From Clostridia bacterium (lineage in GTDB: Bacteria > Bacillota > Clostridia > Oscillospirales > Acutalibacteraceae), in assembly GCA_017437165.1 (NCBI GenBank), contig JAFSBS010000005.1, positions 1 to 7,567 on the forward strand: DNA of 7,567 bases, in the 5' to 3' direction. The notes beneath the pieces are model-generated. The model was not told where the DNA came from. It did no database searches and saw only the letters and a program-made list of their open reading frames with translations. Position numbers and translations under genes: made by a program. Below, piece by piece: positions 1 through 6,116 of this stretch (positions within the stretch are counted from its first letter, which is position 1; each line of letters starts with the position of its first letter).

Positions 1-18
1 AAAAGGATTATTTACAGA

Positions 19-202
19 AATTAAAAATTGAGAATTAAAAATGGAAAATTAAGGGTCTGCGACGCATTTTTAATTATTGGTTTTATAAGATAGTTTTTCA
101 TTTATAGTTAGATATACAATGTATAATAAACTGACCAATATAAAATTGTAATGCCGACCGCATGTCCCACAATTCTCAATTCTCAATTCTCAATTTTTAA
201 TT
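19..202. repeat. MITE-like long imperfect palindrome
   Basis: The outer 18 bases on the left (19-36, AATTAAAAATTGAGAATT) are the exact reverse complement of bases 185-202. Moving inward, both arms keep similar modules at the same distance: an A/T-rich 16-base stretch, then GGGTC (53-57) facing GTCCC (164-168), each GGG starting 34 bases in from its end. Further in come TGCG/GCATT-like pieces, and the centre is TATAC-AAT-GTATA (113-125). The left arm is about 17 bases longer than the right. There is no ORF inside. This looks like a non-autonomous mobile or intergenic repeat of the MITE/REP kind. No clear target-site duplication was found and only one copy is visible, so the mobile nature is inferred. 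Confidence 0.5.
170..197. repeat. Tandem heptamer CAATTCT repeat
   Basis: Three exact head-to-tail copies of CAATTCT (170-176, 177-183, 184-190) are followed by a degenerate fourth, CAATTTT (191-197). The array lies in the right arm of the palindromic element at 19-202. The matching place in the left arm has a diverged version (10 of 16 bases agree), which suggests copy number or sequence drift in one arm only. Confidence 0.7.
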
Positions 203-259
203 CTTAATTCCCTATATATAATAGTATATAAAAACTCTGTCGAAAAATTAACAAAACAC

Positions 260-288
260 TTGTAAATCTTTCGAGTTTATAGTATGAT
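260..288 (+). promoter_or_regulatory. Predicted sigma-A promoter of the carboxyltransferase operon
   Basis: TTGTAA (260-265) and TATGAT (283-288) are separated by exactly 17 bases, giving a predicted start of transcription near 295 and a leader of about 80 bases before the first gene. This is the best -35/-10 pair between the palindromic repeat and the gene. Other A/T-rich boxes, such as the TATATATAATAG region near 214-225, could serve instead. Confidence 0.5.
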
Positions 289-290
289 AT

Positions 291-330
291 AGTGGGTGAA
301 AATGGAAACGATTTTTTCTCTTCACTCGTT
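291..330 (+). promoter_or_regulatory. Possible leader hairpin of the operon mRNA
   Basis: As RNA, 291-300 can pair with 321-330 (ten pairs, three of them G-U wobbles), and an inner four-to-five-pair stem forms between 304-308 and 315-319. It begins at or just before the predicted transcript start and could protect the 5' end or have a regulatory role. There is no downstream U-tract of terminator type, and I recognise no riboswitch class. Weak evidence: folding of A/T-rich sequence by chance is common. Confidence 0.2.
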
Positions 331-377
331 TAACAGTTTAATTTTAATTTTATATATTATGCAAAGGAGAAATGACG

Positions 378-1760
378 ATGCAAAAGGTACAATTTACCGA
401 AACAGTGCTCCGTGATGCTAACCAGTCACTCATTGCTACAAGAATGAAATTTTCAGAATTTCAACCAATTCTTGAGACTCTTGACAAAGCCGGTTACTAT
501 TCCCTCGAATGTTGGGGCGGTGCTACTTTTGACTCATGTCTTCGCTATCTTAACGAAGACCCTTGGGAAAGACTCAGAAAAATTAAAAAGGCTTGCCCTA
601 ATACGAAACTTCAGATGCTTTTAAGAGGGCAGAACCTTTTAGGCTACCATCACTATCCTGATGATGTTGTTCGTATGTTTGTTAAAAAGAGTGTTGAAAA
701 TGGTATTGATATAATCCGTATTTTTGATGCTCTCAACGACGTAAAGAACATTGAAGTTGCAGTTGATGAAACAATCAAAAATGGTGCTATTGCTTCAGGT
801 GCTATCTGCTACACAATCAGCCCTATTCACACTCTCGAATCTTATGTTGAACTCGCAAAGAATATGAAGAGTATTGGTTGTCAGACAATTGCTATAAAAG
901 ATATGGCAGGTATTTTAAGTCCTGCAGAAGCTTATAAATTAGTTTCTGCTCTTAAAGATGCAGTTGATTTACCACTCGTTCTTCACACACACAGCACAAC
1001 CGGTCTTGGTTTTATGACTCTCTTAAAAGCTGTTGAGGCTGGTTGCGATATTGTTGATACAGCAATTTCTTCAATGTCTGGCGGTACTTCACAACCTGCA
1101 ACAGAAACTCTTCAATATACACTCGATGAATTAGGTTATGAAACAGGTCTTAATGGTGAAGTTCTTAAAGAAATCGGTGATTTCTTTAAACCTATCAGAG
1201 CTGAATACTTAAAGAGCGGTCAACTCAACCCTACAGTTCTTGCAACTGATACAAAAGCACTTAACTACCAAGTTCCCGGTGGTATGCTTTCAAACCTTGT
1301 TGCACAACTTACTGCACAAGGCAAAATGGACAAGTTTGACGAAGTTCTCCTTGAAACCCCACGAGTTCGTAAAGATTTAGGTTATCCTCCACTTGTTACT
1401 CCTATGAGTCAGATGGTTGGCGTTCAGGCAACAAACAATGTTCTTGCCGGTGAAAGATATAAAAACGTTTCTAAAGAAGTTAAATCTTACCTTATGGGCG
1501 AGTATGGTAAAGCGCCGGGTGAAGTTAACGAAGAAATTCGTAAACAAATTCTTGGTGACGCAAAACTTGTAGAAGGAAGATATGCTGATACACTTGAACC
1601 TGCATTTGAAACTGCAAAAGCAGAAATCGGTGACAAAGCAAAATCTGACGAAGATGTACTTTCATATATTGCTTTCCCTGCACAAGCAGAAAAATTCTTT
1701 GATTACAGAGAAGAAATGAAAGACAAAATTTACACCTATGAATTTAAAACTGTTGAATAA
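378..1760 (+). CDS. oadA: Carboxyltransferase (alpha) subunit of oxaloacetate decarboxylase / pyruvate carboxylase subunit B family
   Basis: Biotin-dependent carboxyltransferase that moves CO2 between oxaloacetate (or a related keto acid) and carboxybiotin. The HMGL-like TIM barrel begins at once with a RDANQS motif, and the expected metal-site residues are visible: Asp13, Lys174 (in AIKDMAG) and His203/His205 (in HTHSTTG). LLRGQNLLGY (about 82-90) and the SSMSGGTSQPATE stretch are also family hallmarks. The conserved PYC/OADA domain follows at about 290-440. At 460 aa the protein lacks the C-terminal biotin domain found in single-chain alpha subunits of about 590 aa; the carrier is the separate gene at 2237. 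Two ATGs are possible (372 and 378): AAGGAG at 364-369 is only 2 bases from the first but 8 from the second, so 378 is chosen. The family is certain. The exact substrate cannot be settled without the missing beta or biotin carboxylase partner. Confidence 0.9.
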   Translation: MQKVQFTETVLRDANQSLIATRMKFSEFQPILETLDKAGYYSLECWGGATFDSCLRYLNEDPWERLRKIKKACPNTKLQMLLRGQNLLGYHHYPDDVVRMFVKKSVENGIDIIRIFDALNDVKNIEVAVDETIKNGAIASGAICYTISPIHTLESYVELAKNMKSIGCQTIAIKDMAGILSPAEAYKLVSALKDAVDLPLVLHTHSTTGLGFMTLLKAVEAGCDIVDTAISSMSGGTSQPATETLQYTLDELGYETGLNGEVLKEIGDFFKPIRAEYLKSGQLNPTVLATDTKALNYQVPGGMLSNLVAQLTAQGKMDKFDEVLLETPRVRKDLGYPPLVTPMSQMVGVQATNNVLAGERYKNVSKEVKSYLMGEYGKAPGEVNEEIRKQILGDAKLVEGRYADTLEPAFETAKAEIGDKAKSDEDVLSYIAFPAQAEKFFDYREEMKDKIYTYEFKTVE

Positions 1761-1773
1761 GGAGGATTTTTAA

Positions 1774-2232
1774 ATGACTAATCTTCTTTTATCTTCAGGA
1801 TTTAATTTCGCTGATTACAAAGCATATATAATTCTTGCGGTCCTTGTTGCTGCTTTAATTATCTGGAAAGTAATTTCTTCAAAATTTAAAAAATCAGAAC
1901 CTGCGACTTCTGTTGCAGTTATTGGTGAAGCATCTGAAGAAAATACTGTTGTAAATACAGAAGAACTCAAAAGTTCAGAACCTGTTTATACAGGTTATGT
2001 TACTCTTGAAGGTCTTAGTGAACAGGATGCTGCTACTATTATGGCAATCACTTCTCATAAAACCGGTATTCCGCTTGAAAAACTTGGCTTTTGTTCAATA
2101 AGACTTAAAAGCCCTGAACTTATAAATGTTTCTGAACAAGATGCGGCTGCTGTTATGGCGATTACCTCCCATAAAACAGGTATCCCGCTTGAAAATCTTT
2201 ATTTTAAATCAATTAGACTTATGGAGGACTAA
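1774..2232 (+). CDS. OadG-like membrane subunit with duplicated C-terminal motif
   Basis: Small protein (152 aa) with one N-terminal membrane segment (about residues 18-34), a basic stretch (KKSE at 39-42) and a hydrophilic linker. The architecture and position fit the gamma subunit (OadG/MmdD type), which anchors and assembles sodium-pumping decarboxylases. The C-terminal part carries two copies of one motif (81-111 and 119-149), each with SEQDAA, MAITSHKTGIPLE and SIRL, matching at 25 of 31 residues. A single such motif (an acidic helix, then GIP-L-F-SI) is what I recall at the C-terminus of clostridial gamma-like proteins; two copies are unusual. AAGGAGG (1759-1765) lies 8 bases before the ATG and overlaps the stop of the alpha gene, so the two are cotranscribed. 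Sequence identity in this family is low, so the call rests on topology and context. Confidence 0.65.
   Translation: MTNLLLSSGFNFADYKAYIILAVLVAALIIWKVISSKFKKSEPATSVAVIGEASEENTVVNTEELKSSEPVYTGYVTLEGLSEQDAATIMAITSHKTGIPLEKLGFCSIRLKSPELINVSEQDAAAVMAITSHKTGIPLENLYFKSIRLMED
2014..2220 (+). repeat. Intragenic tandem duplication in the gamma-like gene
   Basis: Two 93-base units (2014-2106 and 2128-2220), with a 114-base period, encode the repeated 31-residue motif. By hand alignment 72 of 93 bases and 25 of 31 residues are identical. Most differences are third-position or conservative, including an AGT versus TCT serine codon switch. This indicates an old duplication kept by selection on the protein, not a recent copying event. 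Confidence 0.85.
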
Positions 2233-2236
2233 TTCT

Positions 2237-2647
2237 ATGAAATATGTAGTAACTTTAAATGGTAAAAATTACGAAGTTGAAGTAACTGAAACAGATGCTA
2301 TTGTTACAGGCATTACAGAAGTTCCTGTTATGGTAGCTGCAGCTCCTGTTGCAGCAGCTCCTGTTGCAACTCCTGCAGAAGCACCAAAAGCAGAAGACGC
2401 ACCTGTACAAAGCGCACCTGCTGCTCCAACAGCAAATGGTACACAAGTTAAAGCTCCAATGCCAGGTTCAATTCTTGCAGTTAAAGCAAGTGTTGGTCAG
2501 TCAGTAAAAGCGGGTGATGTTCTTGTTGTTCTTGAAGCAATGAAAATGGAAAATGATATTACTGCTCCTTGCGATGGTACTGTCAAAGAAATCGTTGTAA
2601 CAAAAGGCACCACAGTTAATACTGACGATGTTCTTGTTGTTATCTGA
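2237..2647 (+). CDS. Biotin carboxyl carrier protein
   Basis: 136-aa carrier that holds covalently bound biotin and shuttles the carboxyl group between the partner active sites. It has a short N-terminal beta segment (MKYVVTLNGKNYEVEV), an Ala/Pro-rich flexible linker (about 33-66) and a biotinyl/lipoyl domain (about 69-136). The biotin-accepting Lys103 lies in EAMKMEN, 33 residues from the end, the standard distance, and the APMPG motif is present. A longer reading frame open from 2126 is not used: GGAGG at 2223-2227 stands 9 bases before this ATG, and the upstream extension would overlap the gamma-like gene. The ribosome site is written inside the last codons (Met-Glu-Asp) of that gene, so translation is probably coupled. 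Biotinylation would require a BirA-type ligase encoded elsewhere. Confidence 0.93.
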   Translation: MKYVVTLNGKNYEVEVTETDAIVTGITEVPVMVAAAPVAAAPVATPAEAPKAEDAPVQSAPAAPTANGTQVKAPMPGSILAVKASVGQSVKAGDVLVVLEAMKMENDITAPCDGTVKEIVVTKGTTVNTDDVLVVI

Positions 2648-2671
2648 TTATTTAGTTTTCTGAACATAATT

Positions 2672-2711
2672 AGAGATGGTTATGAATTTCTAAAAATTCA
2701 TAACCATCTCT
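2672..2711. terminator. Rho-independent terminator between convergent operons
   Basis: Perfect 18-bp stem (2672-2689 with 2694-2711) and a CTAA loop, followed on the plus strand by TTATTTAT. It ends the carboxyltransferase operon. Its right foot sits directly against the TAA stop (2712-2714) of the minus-strand oxidoreductase gene, so the same hairpin probably also ends that transcript, although the minus-strand tail (AATTATGTTCA) is a poorer U-tract. Confidence 0.88.
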
Positions 2712-3779
2712 TTATTTATCGAATATTCCTTGCATATCAACTGAAGCAAATTCTTTTAACGGAAACTTTACAGGCAACCCTGTTTTCTGACTTTTGTAAA
2801 TTGCAAGAACTATTTCTATAACTCTTTTGCCAACGTACAAATCAACATAAGGTTTTCTTTTATTTCTGATTGCATCAATAAAATCTGTGTAAAGACTTGT
2901 GTGCCCGTTTCCATAAACATTTTTTGCTTTTTCGTCAACCGCTAAAGTTTCATCATCTTCGGGAAGATTATCAGAAAATCGCCATGTGTCAACTTTATTT
3001 GCATAGTGACCGCCAAGTCTTACTGTTCCCTTTTCGCCGAAAACGGTGAGGGTCTGTTCAAAATCTTCAAAACAGTTTACTGTGCCTTCAACGGTAGCAA
3101 CTGCTCCGTTTTTAAAACGGATTACTGCAACACCTATATCTTCACCTTCAATGCATTTATGAAAAACATTGTTTGTCATTCCGTAAACTTCTTCGACTTC
3201 TTCACCAAGCATCCACGAAAGCAAATCTATTCCGTGAATACACTGATTCATTAAAGTACCGCCATCACTTGCCCATTTACCACGCCAATTTTCTGCAGTA
3301 TAATATTCATCACCTCTGTGCCAACGAATATTTATGGAACCGTGAGAAATTTTACCGAAACGGTCAGTTTCTATTGCTTTATGTAAATGTTGAACTGCTA
3401 TGTTAAATCTGTTCTGATGAGATACACAAGCGATAACATTATTTTTTTCAACAATTTCTATAATCTTGTCGGCATCCTTAATTGACATAGCAATTGGTTT
3501 TTCGACAATAAAATTTATTTTATTTTCTGCACAGTAAATTGCAATTTCTGCGTGAAGCCCACTATCAGTTGCAATTGCAACAAAATCGGGATTCATTTCA
3601 GAAATCATTTTTTTATAATCAGTAAAAATATTGACATTACTTAAAGAAAACTCATCTATGAGTTTCTGTGCTTTTTCAGGGATAATGTCACAAAGAGCAA
3701 CAATTTCCAAATTATTTAGCTTTGCCGCTTTTATATGATTTTTTGAAACCCTTCCACAGCCTATAAGTGCATACTTCAT
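2712..3779 (-). CDS. Gfo/Idh/MocA family oxidoreductase, WlbA-like nucleotide-sugar dehydrogenase
   Basis: NAD(P)-dependent oxidoreductase of 355 aa, a usual length. An N-terminal Rossmann fold opens with MKYALIGCGRVSKNH (GxGxxS at 7-12), the catalytic-lysine motif EKP is at 93-95, and the C-terminal alpha/beta domain carries NRFN (123-126), WRGKWASDGGTLMNQ (165-179) and HGIDLLSWMLG with His182. The WRG-W-DGG-NQ-HGIDLL pattern is the one I recall from enzymes that oxidise C3 of UDP-GlcNAc or UDP-GlcNAc uronate (WlbA/WbpB type), which fits its place behind polysaccharide-control genes. The family is certain and the substrate inferred; neither the aminotransferase nor the acetyltransferase that usually accompany WlbA is nearby. 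Last gene of the operon: its ATG lies 6 bases after the phosphatase stop, with AAGGGG (3790-3795) inside the phosphatase's last codons, so it is probably translationally coupled. Confidence 0.85.
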   Translation of the reverse strand: MKYALIGCGRVSKNHIKAAKLNNLEIVALCDIIPEKAQKLIDEFSLSNVNIFTDYKKMISEMNPDFVAIATDSGLHAEIAIYCAENKINFIVEKPIAMSIKDADKIIEIVEKNNVIACVSHQNRFNIAVQHLHKAIETDRFGKISHGSINIRWHRGDEYYTAENWRGKWASDGGTLMNQCIHGIDLLSWMLGEEVEEVYGMTNNVFHKCIEGEDIGVAVIRFKNGAVATVEGTVNCFEDFEQTLTVFGEKGTVRLGGHYANKVDTWRFSDNLPEDDETLAVDEKAKNVYGNGHTSLYTDFIDAIRNKRKPYVDLYVGKRVIEIVLAIYKSQKTGLPVKFPLKEFASVDMQGIFDK

Positions 3780-3785
3780 ACTACC

Positions 3786-4496
3786 TTAACCCCTTGGTAC
3801 GTAAGTTTCTTCGTATCTCAAAAATCTTTCCATAATTTCGTCATCTGCTTTTTTCTCAATTCTTGCAATTGCAGGACCTAAGTTTGGTTTTCTGTCTGTT
3901 AAATTGTGAGTGTCTGAACCTAAAAAATCTATTGCGTGATTATTTATAAGCTTCATAGCTTTTCGTGAACTGAATGTACCCAAAATGTATTCAGCATTCA
4001 TCTGCATAAGAATCCCTTCGTCTTTAAACTCATAAATCCAATCCAGGTTTTTCTGATATGAAAAATATCTTTCAATATGTGCCAATACAGGAATAACGTC
4101 AAGTTTTTCATTTAAAGATAATACTTCTTCTATTTCTTTTTCAGACCATTTTGAAAAAGGCATTTCTACAAGTAATAAATCTGTTCCCTGATATGTGAGT
4201 TTTCTTAAATCTTCAACACCACTCATACCACGGAAATATTTAACTTCAGCACCACAGAAAATTTCCGGCAAGTCTTTTTCATCTTTCATAGCTTCACGAA
4301 GTAATTCTTCTGCTGCATTTCTTCTTGCTAAAAATTCTTCAGGTGTTTCACCACTATGAGAAGCATAAAAATGTGGTGTTGCAGCAACTCTCTCTACACC
4401 GTAATCTGCCATCATTCTTAATGCTTTTATAGATTCTTCCGGTGTTTTACAACCATCATCTATTCCAGGCAATATATGTGAATGGAAATCTGTCAT
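3786..4496 (-). CDS. cpsB: CpsB/YwqE-type PHP-domain protein-tyrosine phosphatase
   Basis: Metal-dependent (typically manganese) phosphatase that removes phosphate from the tyrosine cluster of the partner kinase and so resets capsule/exopolysaccharide assembly. It has 236 aa and the full set of PHP motifs: DFHSHILPGIDDG at the N-terminus (His5, His7), ATPHFY (His42), GAEVKY (Glu84), PVLAHIERY (His140) and GSDTHN (Asp195, His197). The enzyme should therefore be active. It is cytoplasmic, with no signal peptide. AGGGGG (4504-4509) lies 7 bases before the ATG. Unlike the tight joints on either side, 73 bases separate it from the kinase gene, and that gap holds a hairpin. The symbol follows streptococcal naming; YwqE and CapC are equivalent names elsewhere. 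Confidence 0.92.
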   Translation of the reverse strand: MTDFHSHILPGIDDGCKTPEESIKALRMMADYGVERVAATPHFYASHSGETPEEFLARRNAAEELLREAMKDEKDLPEIFCGAEVKYFRGMSGVEDLRKLTYQGTDLLLVEMPFSKWSEKEIEEVLSLNEKLDVIPVLAHIERYFSYQKNLDWIYEFKDEGILMQMNAEYILGTFSSRKAMKLINNHAIDFLGSDTHNLTDRKPNLGPAIARIEKKADDEIMERFLRYEETYVPRG

Positions 4497-4535
4497 TTCA
4501 GTTCCCCCTGTTCTAAAATTTATTTAATTAAGTTT

Positions 4536-4561
4536 GGGTGACGGGATTACTCCCGCCACCC
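4536..4561 (-). promoter_or_regulatory. Intercistronic hairpin between kinase and phosphatase genes
   Basis: An 11-bp stem (4536-4546 with 4551-4561) and a 4-base loop. In minus-strand RNA the one imperfect position is a G-U pair, while in plus-strand RNA it is an A/C mismatch, so the fold suits the sense transcript. The bases after it in the sense direction (AAACTTAATTAAATAAATTT) are A/T-rich but not a clean U-run. A partial terminator, or a stabilising/processing hairpin that sets less phosphatase than kinase, are both reasonable readings. Confidence 0.5.
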
Positions 4562-4569
4562 TTTTAAAT

Positions 4570-5283
4570 TTATTTGCTATAACGACCATAGTTCTTTGAG
4601 TACTTTTTGCTGTAACTGTTACTCTTTGAACCTTCTGCACTATTGTAAACGAAACCGAGAATTTTAACATTAGCAAATTCAAGCTGACGAATTGCTTCGC
4701 CAAGTTCTGCGGTAGTTGCTCTGCCACCACGAACAACAAATACAATACCACTTAAATATTTTGAACAAACGAGTGCGTCTGAAACGATTGTTACCGGTGG
4801 TAAGTCGATAATAATATAATCATAGTGAGCTGAAAGACCATTTAAAAGTTTTTCCATACGGGCAGAACCTAAAAGTTCTGTTGGGTTTGGAGGTGTATTA
4901 CCTGCAGGCATTACATCGAAACCTTTATCTTCAAGTCTGTAAATTGCTTTTTCAACATCATTCATACCAACAAGAAGGTTTGAAAGACCGGGTGCTGCCT
5001 TAAAGCCTAATTTTTTGTGAATTGTCGGCAAACGCATATCGGAGTCAATAAGTAAAACTCTTTTACCTGCTTCTGCCATAGCCATAGCAGTATTTGCAGC
5101 AGTTAAACTCTTACCCTCTGAAGGAATTGTACTTGTAACACCGATAACGTGGCACTTTGCATCATCAGAGAATGAGAAGAAAAGGTTAGTTCTTAAAAGG
5201 TTATATGCTTCTTTTGCAGCAAAGCTGATTCCGTTAGAAGTAGCTTCGTTTTTTGTATAATAAGATTTTCTTTTCTTTGCCAT
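4570..5283 (-). CDS. cpsD: CpsD/CapB-type bacterial tyrosine kinase
   Basis: Cytoplasmic BY-kinase (237 aa, normal for stand-alone forms) that autophosphorylates when it contacts its membrane adaptor and controls polysaccharide polymerisation and export. The P-loop ATPase fold shows Walker A at 51-59 (STIPSEGKS, Lys58), Walker A' at 76-84 (VLLIDSDMR) and Walker B at 157-163 (IIIDLPP, Asp160). The EAYNLLRTN helix (25-33) matches the oligomerisation motif E-x2-R-x2-R except that Asn28 replaces the first Arg. The C-terminus is the expected tyrosine cluster, with Tyr224, 228, 232 and 235 among Ser/Lys residues; these are the likely phosphorylation sites. The N-terminus carries KKRKSYYT, echoing the adaptor's tail. 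It begins 3 bases after the adaptor gene's stop, and the phosphatase follows in the same operon. Confidence 0.93.
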   Translation of the reverse strand: MAKKRKSYYTKNEATSNGISFAAKEAYNLLRTNLFFSFSDDAKCHVIGVTSTIPSEGKSLTAANTAMAMAEAGKRVLLIDSDMRLPTIHKKLGFKAAPGLSNLLVGMNDVEKAIYRLEDKGFDVMPAGNTPPNPTELLGSARMEKLLNGLSAHYDYIIIDLPPVTIVSDALVCSKYLSGIVFVVRGGRATTAELGEAIRQLEFANVKILGFVYNSAEGSKSNSYSKKYSKNYGRYSK

Positions 5284-5286
5284 TTC

Positions 5287-6075
5287 TTATTCCGCCTTTC
5301 CACTTGTAGAATCAGTTTGTAGAGAAGAATCTGCTGTATTGCTGTAGTAACTCTTCTTTTTCTTGTAATATTTTTGCTTTGAGTTTGTGTTAAGGTCAGG
5401 AATAACTGCAAGAATAGGATATTTATAATGTTCGACAAGATATTCTTCAGAGTGAATTTTATTATCAAGAACAAATTGTAAGAAAATAAGTGCAACCGCA
5501 ACAACTATACCTGCCATAGCACCAATTGCAACATTTTTTACATAACTTGGTGAAACAGGTTCTTCATTTATAATTGCATAGTCAACGATTCTAACTGAAC
5601 TGTTTTCAACAATTTCTGTAATTCTGTTTGGTAAAATATCTGCAATAGTATTAGCAATAAGTGCTGCTTCCTTTGCATCTTCACTTGTAACAGTAACCTC
5701 GAAAACTTCAGTTTCGTTGATTGCTGCAGCAGAAATCATTGCTTCTAGCTCTTCTGCATCGTAATCAAGGCCTGCTTCAGTAATAATCTGATTTAATGTT
5801 GTACGACTTTCAAGTGTAACAATGTATGTTTCAACAAGTTGTTTTGCAACAATAAGGTCTGACTGTGTAAGTGTAGTTGTATTTGACTGGTTTGTATTAT
5901 TAACATAAACCTTTATACTTGCATCATATTTAGGTGCAATAAAATTATAGGTTATACCGAATGCAATTCCTCCCATAACAATTGCCGCAAGAATAATTGC
6001 CCACGCTTTATGCCACAATATAAGCACAAGCTTCAAAAGGTCAATTTCAATCATATCTCGTTCTTTTTGTGCCAC
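5287..6075 (-). CDS. cpsC: Wzz/CpsC/CapA-type polysaccharide co-polymerase and kinase adaptor
   Basis: Inner-membrane chain-length determinant and activator of the tyrosine kinase. Two membrane segments (about residues 18-42 and 181-202) flank an extracytoplasmic domain. EEPVSPSYVKN just before the second segment is the proline-containing motif typical of the family. A cytoplasmic tail of about 60 residues follows (YPILAVIPDL, then basic, tyrosine-rich KYYKKKKSYY at about 235-244 and a Ser/Thr-rich end); this is where CapA-type proteins touch the kinase. The start chosen is GTG at 6075: GGAGG (6084-6088) lies exactly 8 bases upstream. The frame is open to a TTG at 6090, but that codon overlaps the Shine-Dalgarno. 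Met at 6054 lacks a good ribosome site. Length is then 262 aa. First gene of the operon. Confidence 0.9.
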   Translation of the reverse strand: MAQKERDMIEIDLLKLVLILWHKAWAIILAAIVMGGIAFGITYNFIAPKYDASIKVYVNNTNQSNTTTLTQSDLIVAKQLVETYIVTLESRTTLNQIITEAGLDYDAEELEAMISAAAINETEVFEVTVTSEDAKEAALIANTIADILPNRITEIVENSSVRIVDYAIINEEPVSPSYVKNVAIGAMAGIVVAVALIFLQFVLDNKIHSEEYLVEHYKYPILAVIPDLNTNSKQKYYKKKKSYYSNTADSSLQTDSTSGKAE

Positions 6076-6116
6076 CAAATATTCCTCCAATATAATTTGA
6101 TTACATATACCACTTG

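Noticed and set aside
170..202. Short regularly repeated units considered as a CRISPR remnant
   Set aside because: The units are contiguous heptamers with no spacers, the composition is simple A/T-rich, and no cas gene is nearby.
241..371. Leader of the carboxyltransferase operon considered as a riboswitch or a BirA operator
   Set aside because: No conserved core of a known riboswitch class and no long BirA-type inverted repeat could be seen; only a weak hairpin is present.
2126..2236. N-terminal extension of the biotin carrier frame to an ATG at 2126
   Set aside because: It lies wholly within the gamma-like gene in another frame, has no ribosome site, and the sequence before 2237 shows no carrier-domain character, while GGAGG sits correctly before 2237.
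2255..2446. Minus-strand 63-aa cysteine-rich frame
   Set aside because: It is the antisense of the Ala/Pro-rich linker of the biotin carrier; GCA/GCT-rich codons read backwards give Cys. No ribosome site or promoter supports it.
3006..3406. Two short plus-strand frames inside the oxidoreductase gene
   Set aside because: Both are antisense to a well-conserved Gfo/Idh/MocA coding region, lack Shine-Dalgarno sequences and overlap each other.
4524..4751. 75-aa minus-strand frame overlapping the 3' end of the kinase gene
   Set aside because: It is a shifted reading frame of the kinase and the hairpin gap; it would destroy the clear tyrosine-cluster coding and has no recognisable protein features.
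5193..5504. 103-aa minus-strand frame bridging adaptor and kinase genes, considered as a sign of a frameshifted fusion
   Set aside because: Both genes are complete with correct motifs at each end and a normal 3-base gap; the bridging frame encodes only a low-complexity shadow.
6076..6090. Upstream TTG start at 6090 for the adaptor gene
   Set aside because: The TTG directly overlaps the GGAGG at 6084-6088 that serves the GTG at 6075, and no other ribosome site precedes it.
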